The position numbers and the translations under genes are program-made. Of a stretch of 64,000 nt of DNA, positions 58,651-64,000 are shown in pieces. Source of the stretch: Nansenia antarctica. Lineage: Eukaryota > Chordata > Actinopteri > Argentiniformes > Microstomatidae. Numbering within the stretch: the stretch's first letter is position 1; every line of letters begins with the position of its first letter. Where the stretch lies: NCBI GenBank assembly GCA_963989245.1, contig OZ022341.1:67424053-67488052 (forward strand), in the 5' to 3' direction. Under the pieces are notes generated by a model. That model was given only the letters and a program-made list of their open reading frames with translations, was not told the DNA's origin and ran no database searches.

Positions 58651-61600
58651 TCAGTTAACTAAGAAGGCACACTGGCTAGGCCGCTCTAGCAGCGTGAGGT
58701 AGGAGGTGATAGTGTCGACCACTCTGCCTGTCTGCCAGGCGGCGCGCGGAAGGGACTGGTCCCTCACCAGTACCACGGCACCTTCGGACATCTTGTCTCT
58801 CTCCCTCAGCAGAATCTCCTGCTTCTCCTCCTTCTCCAGGGCGCGGATGTGCTCCTTGAAGCAGAGCAGAGCGTCTTCCTGGTTCATGTTCTCCAGCGCC
58901 TCGTACTCAGCGAAGGAGGGGTCGTCCAGCAGGTACTGCTGGGCCTCGGACCAGGTGGTGCAGTAGGTGACGTTGGCCATGTTGTCCAGAATACTCGTCA
59001 GCGCCTCACAGTTCCTCTTCCTGAGCTGCTTGGCTTGTTCCTTCTCCTTCTTAGCCTGGTAGGCCTTAAACACTTGCTTCTTCTCACTCAGCTTGGGCAG
59101 GGCGCTGTAGCGTGGGTCGTTGATGATCATTCTCATGGTTTGCTCCCATGACGCGTCGGATGAACCACCATCCTCCTCCAGAAGCTCTTTGAAGGCCTGC
59201 TGGGCCTCCTCTTCTGGGTTCCACTTTACTCTCTTCTTCGCCAACTTCGGCCTTTCCTCCTTGGAGGCGTCTACAATACTGGCTGAGACTTTCATGGCTG
59301 ACGTGTACTTGACGGAGTTGACGGGTGCGTCAATGCTGACCTCGGCCACGTGAGGGTGCATGGCCACCTGCAGGTGTTCCTCGGCAACAGCTGTTGCCGC
59401 CATGGCACGGTAGCGCCACCACCGGGACTCCTTAGTCTGGGAGTTGTAGTAGTAGGTCTTCCCATCCAGAGACTTATGCTCTGTCCACAGAGACTTCTTC
59501 TTTGGTTGGTCATCCTGTGGTGAACCATTTGTGGTACTAACTGTTCCAGGTGCACTGGCAGCAATAGATTCCACTCCAGGCGGTCCGGTTGGTTGGTTTG
59601 CTTCTTCTGTTCGGACATGGAGGGATGACGTAGCTCTCCCGTCTCTATCTCTCCCCTCGGTAGCGCCTTGGAGGGCCCACCCAAGCGCAGTCTTAACAGC
59701 CATCGGGCAGCCTCGTGGTCCTCTCAGCGGAGGACGGAGCGACACGATCAGTTCAGCGTTGTCCGAGCCGATGAGAAGGGTTGGCTCCGCTCCTTCTATC
59801 GGATGTAGGTCTACTCCCCGTAGGTGGGGATATCTTGCGCGTAACCTCTCCAGGGGGTAGTCGTAGCGGGAGAGCGCTAGCTGGTCGGCGGTGAAGACAT
59901 TCTGAAGCCGATGTCTATCCGACGGCCGCCCCGCCGGGGAGATAGAGAAGTTGATTCTCGCCCCGGTGACCTCTTTAAGGTCGCGACGTATCGTGCGCAG
60001 AGTCAGCTTCTCCGCAGTCCCTTGGAGCCCCAACTGGCGCACTGCCCCCTGGAGAAGGATGGTCCGTTCCGACCCGTCGTCTAGAACGGCGTACGTGTCG
60101 TACACAGCGTTGTTGTGGTGAAGTCGGACCTTCACCACCTTCAGTAGAACCTTGGAGCCGCTGCTCTGTGGCGAGTCTAGGTAGTAGACAGGGGTTTCCT
60201 CTTCCGGTGCGCGACCGGACCTAGGGCTTCTGTTGCCCTCCGTGGACCTGGCGAGGGAGACCTCGTGTAGGATGTGGAGGTGGACCTCCTCACAGCGGTT
60301 GCACTTCCTCCTCAAGGTGCAGTTCTTCGCCAGATGGTCGCGCCCACAGTTCCAGCACCTCTGGTTCTTCTCGAGCCACCTCTGCTTGGCCTCGGTACTC
60401 AGGTTGTTGAAGTCACTGCACTCATTGAGCCAGTGCTCGCTGGTGCAGTACGGACATGGCGGTGGACCTCTCCGTCCCTTTGGAGGGGGTTGAGAGGAAT
60501 CCTTTCCCTCAGGTCGGGTGGTCCTCTCTCTCCGAGGCTCCTCCTCCGTGTGCAGCACTCCTACTGGGCGTCCTCTGTTCGAGCTCGGCCCGTCCCAGCG
60601 GTCTCCCTTCTCCCTCTCCTTCTTCGGCTCAGCGTAACCCATGGCGTCTACGTTGGTGTCATGCACTTCCTCCAGTAGGAACTCCGCGAAGGCAGCCATG
60701 CTCAGACCCAACTTCTCGGGGTTACGAACGCGCTGCTGTCGCCGGAACCTCTCCTGCCGGAAGCGTGGGATCTTGCGGAGCAGCCGCTCTACGTTGGAGG
60801 TGCTGTTGATCTCGCTGGCGCCAGCTGGGCCCTGCGTCTTCAGCATCCCAACCAAGGTGTGCACACGGAGCGCGAAGTCATCCAGCGCCCGGTCATCCTT
60901 GATGGGGGCCTGCTGTTCGAGGGCTTGCAGTTCAGCAAGGGCGTGGTTCCAGGGACGACCGTAGCGGGCATCCAAGTCAGCGAGCGCTCTGGTGTAAGGT
61001 GTCGGTGCGGAGGCATGGGCCAGTACCATGTTGTGGGCTCTGGGGTTCCTCACATGCTGAAGGAGAATCGCATATTTGTAGGACTCGGAGCAGGAGTTGT
61101 CCAAGAGCGTGTCTAGGCAGATGCGTAGCTCCACATACTGGCTCCTGTCCTCGTCCTTGAAGAAGGGGAACTTGGGTCCCTCCACCTGGGGGAACATCCT
61201 GTAGTGGATCATCGGTGCTGGAGTGACGGTCTGGGTGTCCGGCCTGCATGCATTTTGGTGCACTGGAGGACCTAGGGGTGTGCTACGCTCTTGGGGGATG
61301 ACTCCCCTCCCGGGCAGCGACGCTGGCTCCCTCTGGGCCGCGTAGCGGTCGGGTCCCTGGTCCTCTTCCTTCCAGGTGGTCAGCTGGGCCTGTAGTTGGA
61401 CAGTCCTGGCGGGGGTCATGGAGCCATCGGCGGGGGGTTCAGGAGATGGCACTCGAGAGGGCCGTGCGGATGATACTCTGGAGCTACAGGCCGACGGAGT
61501 TCTGCTGATGCACACGTCGCGCATGGTCTGCATCATTTCCTCCATCTTCTCTGCGTGCAGTTGCTCTCTCGCCATCTGCCTCTCCGCCGCGCGTTCCGCC

Positions 61601-62532
61601 CCCTCCATCTGGAGGCGCTCGCGCTCGTACTGGATGCGTTCACGTTCTAGCGCCTCCTGGCGCTGTCTCTCCGCCTGGAGGCGGTCGCGCTCCATCTGGA
61701 AGCGTTCACGTTCTAGTGCCTCCTGGCGCTGTCTCTCCGCCTCGCGTTCCGCTCCGTTCATCTGGAAGCGTTCACGTTCTAGCGCCTCCTGGCGCTGTCT
61801 CTCCGCCGCGCGTTCCGCTCCGTCCATCTGGAAGCGTTCACGTTCTAGCGCCTCCTGGCGCTGTCTCCCCGCCGCCTCCATCTGGAGGCGCTCGCGTTCT
61901 AGCGCCTCCTGGCGCTGTCTCCCCGCCGCCTCCATCTGGAGGCGCTCGCGCTCGAAATGGATGCGTTCCCTCTCTAACGCCATCTCGGCCTGTTGGCGCT
62001 CCCGCTCTAACGCCATCTCGGCCTGTTGGCGCATATATTCTGACAGCGCGGCACTACTCCCTCTGGAGTGCAGGCTATCCGCCCCAGAGGCATAACTGCC
62101 CACGGAAGCCCTGGACCGGTAGGAAGCCACTGAGCGGCAGGAGCTAGGTCTCGAGCGCGCCGTACTGGGAGGCAGATCGTTAAGGCTGAGGCCCTCCCTC
62201 TTCCGCCCGCAGGCGCTGTCGGACCGGGCCTCTCCTTCCTGTTCTTCCGTTTCCACGGCAAAACCCTGCGGTTCTGCCATCTCATCCTCAGGCTGGTGCT
62301 CGGTGAGGGCTGTCTCAGTGCTAGCCACCCGCGCGCCGGCGGACACCTCGGCCTCTCCGACCACTGTATCCCGTGGAGTGCGCTCCTCGCTACCACTCAG
62401 TGAGCTTTCGACCTCGAGCTCATACTCCTGTAACCTCGGAGGCAACCGCGGGACTCTCTGTGGTCGTGGCTCTGGCTCCGGGGGCGGAGAAGGGGGGGTA
62501 ACTGTCTGGTCTGGTTGGCTGCGCTCAGCCAT
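58651..62532 (-). CDS. Chimeric BEL Gag-protease::PRPF40A::Pol-C-terminus protein
   Basis: 1293 residues from ATG 62530-62532. About 175-345 is a coiled-coil-like region of repeated QRQEALERER units. About 445-590 is a DUF1759-type Gag (FPFFKDEDRSQYVEL). About 690-760 has zinc knuckles (CPYCTSEHWLNEC, CWNCGRDHLAKNC). About 805-970 is a DUF1758-type protease (AVLDDGSERTILL, DLHPIEGAEPTLLIG). About 985-1247 is PRPF40A: hybrid WW domain (LWTEHK, TYYYNSQTKESRW), FF domain 1 (QQAFKELL ... INDPRYSAL) and a later FF domain (KNC-type ILDNMANVTY ... EHIRALEKEE). 1248-1293 is the DUF5641-like BEL tail (VVLVRDQSLPR). The frame is unbroken. The protein would bind RNA and package but cannot reverse transcribe. 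Confidence 0.92.
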   Translation of the reverse strand: MAERSQPDQTVTPPSPPPEPEPRPQRVPRLPPRLQEYELEVESSLSGSEERTPRDTVVGEAEVSAGARVASTETALTEHQPEDEMAEPQGFAVETEEQEGEARSDSACGRKREGLSLNDLPPSTARSRPSSCRSVASYRSRASVGSYASGADSLHSRGSSAALSEYMRQQAEMALERERQQAEMALERERIHFERERLQMEAAGRQRQEALERERLQMEAAGRQRQEALERERFQMDGAERAAERQRQEALERERFQMNGAEREAERQRQEALERERFQMERDRLQAERQRQEALERERIQYERERLQMEGAERAAERQMAREQLHAEKMEEMMQTMRDVCISRTPSACSSRVSSARPSRVPSPEPPADGSMTPARTVQLQAQLTTWKEEDQGPDRYAAQREPASLPGRGVIPQERSTPLGPPVHQNACRPDTQTVTPAPMIHYRMFPQVEGPKFPFFKDEDRSQYVELRICLDTLLDNSCSESYKYAILLQHVRNPRAHNMVLAHASAPTPYTRALADLDARYGRPWNHALAELQALEQQAPIKDDRALDDFALRVHTLVGMLKTQGPAGASEINSTSNVERLLRKIPRFRQERFRRQQRVRNPEKLGLSMAAFAEFLLEEVHDTNVDAMGYAEPKKEREKGDRWDGPSSNRGRPVGVLHTEEEPRRERTTRPEGKDSSQPPPKGRRGPPPCPYCTSEHWLNECSDFNNLSTEAKQRWLEKNQRCWNCGRDHLAKNCTLRRKCNRCEEVHLHILHEVSLARSTEGNRSPRSGRAPEEETPVYYLDSPQSSGSKVLLKVVKVRLHHNNAVYDTYAVLDDGSERTILLQGAVRQLGLQGTAEKLTLRTIRRDLKEVTGARINFSISPAGRPSDRHRLQNVFTADQLALSRYDYPLERLRARYPHLRGVDLHPIEGAEPTLLIGSDNAELIVSLRPPLRGPRGCPMAVKTALGWALQGATEGRDRDGRATSSLHVRTEEANQPTGPPGVESIAASAPGTVSTTNGSPQDDQPKKKSLWTEHKSLDGKTYYYNSQTKESRWWRYRAMAATAVAEEHLQVAMHPHVAEVSIDAPVNSVKYTSAMKVSASIVDASKEERPKLAKKRVKWNPEEEAQQAFKELLEEDGGSSDASWEQTMRMIINDPRYSALPKLSEKKQVFKAYQAKKEKEQAKQLRKRNCEALTSILDNMANVTYCTTWSEAQQYLLDDPSFAEYEALENMNQEDALLCFKEHIRALEKEEKQEILLRERDKMSEGAVVLVRDQSLPRAAWQTGRVVDTITSYLTLLERPSQCAFLVN
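58792..59575 (-). other. prpf40a: Captured host PRPF40A coding segment
   Basis: Matches the U1 snRNP-associated splicing factor PRPF40A in order: WW, linker, FF domain 1 and a later FF domain, with no introns. The first half of WW1 is joined to the second half of WW2 at the shared YYYN, and an FF domain is skipped at a KEKE/AKKEKEQ junction. These look like microhomology deletions. The in-frame fit at both borders preserves the BEL frame. Confidence 0.88.
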
Positions 62533-62552
62533 GCTATCACTACACTACCTAT

Positions 62553-62568
62553 CCGGCTCGAAGGACCA
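62553..62568 (-). promoter_or_regulatory. BEL primer binding site, tRNA-Tyr
   Basis: Plus-strand CCGGCTCGAAGGACCA equals the 3' end of eukaryotic tRNA-Tyr including CCA, two bases from the 5' LTR. Confidence 0.85.
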
Positions 62569-62570
62569 AA

Positions 62571-63487
62571 TGTAACCAGGGAGTAGCTGAAAAGGACTGT
62601 ATACTTTAGGAAGGGGCTGGTTATCTAACTAAGGGAGCTAAATAGGCAGTATAGGAGGATACAGGCAGGGGGCGACAGCAAACCGTTAGACTAGCAGTTA
62701 ATGTCGTTAGCATTAGCAAGGGAACTAGCATTAGCATTGGAGCTACAAACAACTAGCATTAGCATTGGAGCTACAAACAACTAGCATTAGCATTGGAGCT
62801 ACAAACAACTAACACACGGTATTACATATGAACACACATTTATTACACATGACGGTTGTATACATCCCCAAATACACATTCCCTCCCGGCCGGCCACACA
62901 CACTCTCAATCACTCACTGATAGTCTCTGGCCTGAACAGGCTTATAGTCCAGTGGCGTGGTGCGCGTTGAGGCCTGGTTGAATGGCCTGTGCGTCGATGA
63001 AGTGGTCCGCGTCGAAGCTCCGCTGGAGTCTGTGTTCGCTCGTGGAGGCGACGATTAATGTCCAGCTGGCGTCCCGCTTGGTCCAACGTTGAACACAACT
63101 AAAACGGGCTACCATGGTACACTCGATAATCGCTTTCCTGGCGTCTTCAGTTGCTGCACGGGGTGCGCGCTGCTGAATCCGCCATCTTGGATCGGCTTCT
63201 CGTTATTCTCTCTCGTTCTGCTTCTCTCTCGTTCTGCTGCTCACCACACACTCTGACTCGCGGACTACCTCCGTCTCTTATATAGGCACCACCGAACGTA
63301 ACATCCGGGTCACAGACACACCCCGGATATACTACGTCATCAACATATACATAAACAGTACAATAATAATACATACACTTCACAAACGTATATAATTGTA
63401 TAGAAAATAACAAAGGAAATACTAGGGGCAAAAATAGGGCTGGTTTGGGGAAACTAAACTGGCACTAAACTGTGGGCCTTCACAACA
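62571..63487 (-). repeat. 5' LTR of the BEL element (full length, 917 bp)
   Basis: TG...CA ends, TATATAAG at about 63277-63284 on the minus strand, and the same three 28-base repeats as the other LTR. Confidence 0.94.
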
Positions 63488-63492
63488 ATCAC

Positions 63493-63670
63493 TGTAAACA
63501 CAACAATGTAATATATCACTGCAAACACAACAATGTAATATATCACTGCAAACACAACTATGTAATATATCACTGCAAACACAACTATGCAATATATCAC
63601 TGCAAACACAACTATGTAATATATCACTGTACACACAACTATGTAATATATCACTGTAAACACAACTATG
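63493..63670. repeat. Minisatellite, right of BEL insertion
   Basis: 27-base units continuing the array broken at 57746. Many units here carry the gcaaacacaac variant. Confidence 0.9.
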
Positions 63671-63862
63671 TCATTTCAATAAAAATACACAATGAAAACA
63701 CTTGTGCTGATTATAGACGCTTAATGGCACGTTTTTAATTTTCAAAAGATTGCATATATTTTGTATTGACTATAAAATAGTATTAATGCATTTAAACATT
63801 GAGACAAGAAGCTGTCGTCTTCTGTACCCGCTCTTTGGGGTAAGTAGTACAGACAAATCTGT
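63671..63862. other. H2B fragment downstream spacer (duplicate of 7346-7532)
   Basis: Near identical to 7346-7532 (tcatttcaataaaaatacac, gacgcttaatggcacg). No gene. Confidence 0.85.

Positions 63863-64000
<138 letters not shown>

Larger units (their letters stand above)
57747..63487 (-). mobile_element. BEL/Pao LTR retrotransposon carrying a PRPF40A fragment
   Basis: LTRs 57747-58627 (881 bp) and 62571-63487 (917 bp), with a 5-base duplication ATCAC (57742-57746 and 63488-63492). The LTRs differ by a 36-base gap and two substitutions. PBS matches tRNA-Tyr. One open frame (62532-58651) has BEL gag, protease and C-terminal pol sequence, but RT, RNase H and integrase are absent and a host splicing-factor fragment occupies the space. 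It must depend on another BEL element for mobility. Young by LTR similarity. Confidence 0.93.

Noticed and set aside
61376..62147. Long plus-strand ORFs opposite the BEL coiled-coil region
   Set aside because: Periodic antisense frames of the repeated unit, without homology.

Overview
The window is nuclear DNA from a teleost fish. It holds a replication-dependent histone gene cluster heavily invaded by transposable elements, plus a broken copy of a conserved vertebrate gene (srd5a3). Vertebrate canonical histones without introns, each followed by a 3' stem-loop, indicate the group. The element families agree: DIRS1-like, Ty3/Gypsy, BEL/Pao, hAT, Tc1-like and L2-like.

Histone genes. All intact histone genes lie on the minus strand: H2A (partial at 1-372; 18249-18635; 43271-43654; 48897-49283), H2B (13697-14071; 15945-16319; 26384-26758), H4 (16988-17299), H1 (19615-20250; 50037-50648) and H3.2-type (47760-48170). 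Most have a perfect GGCTCTTTTAAGAGCC stem-loop downstream. H2B promoters carry octamers, H1 promoters an AAACACA box and H3 several CCAAT boxes. Flanking spacers recur as duplicated blocks. Broken copies include three identical-junction H2B 3' fragments (7533, 15256, 63863) and one inverted H4 3' fragment (52085).

Elements, left to right. A DIRS1-group element (430-6737) sits between the core promoter and the leader of the first H2A gene. A minisatellite follows, then a LINE tail (7751-8488) and a full-length Gypsy element with identical LTRs (8674-13417). After the H2B/H4/H2A/H1 block comes a nest of hAT, Tc1 and LINE pieces (21161-26180). From 27299 to 42980 there is a nest of two related Gypsy elements in opposite orientation and at least three hAT elements. 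A five-exon srd5a3 pseudogene lies at 44616-46567. The right part holds H3, H2A and H1, then an inverted histone duplicate, a second DIRS copy (52578-57261) and a BEL/Pao element (57747-63487) inserted in the same minisatellite.

Most notable observations. (1) The BEL element has one open 1293-codon frame in which reverse transcriptase, RNase H and integrase are replaced by a fragment of the splicing factor gene PRPF40A (WW and FF domains), fused in frame between gag-protease and the pol C-terminus. (2) Both Gypsy elements in the 27-43 kb nest carry LTRs in which a short leader appears twice, once interrupted by GT-AG introns and once exactly spliced. This suggests spliced leader RNA is copied into the LTR during reverse transcription. 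(3) The first DIRS insertion separates an H2A TATA/CCAAT region from its gene by 6.3 kb, and the whole arrangement has been duplicated 50 kb away.
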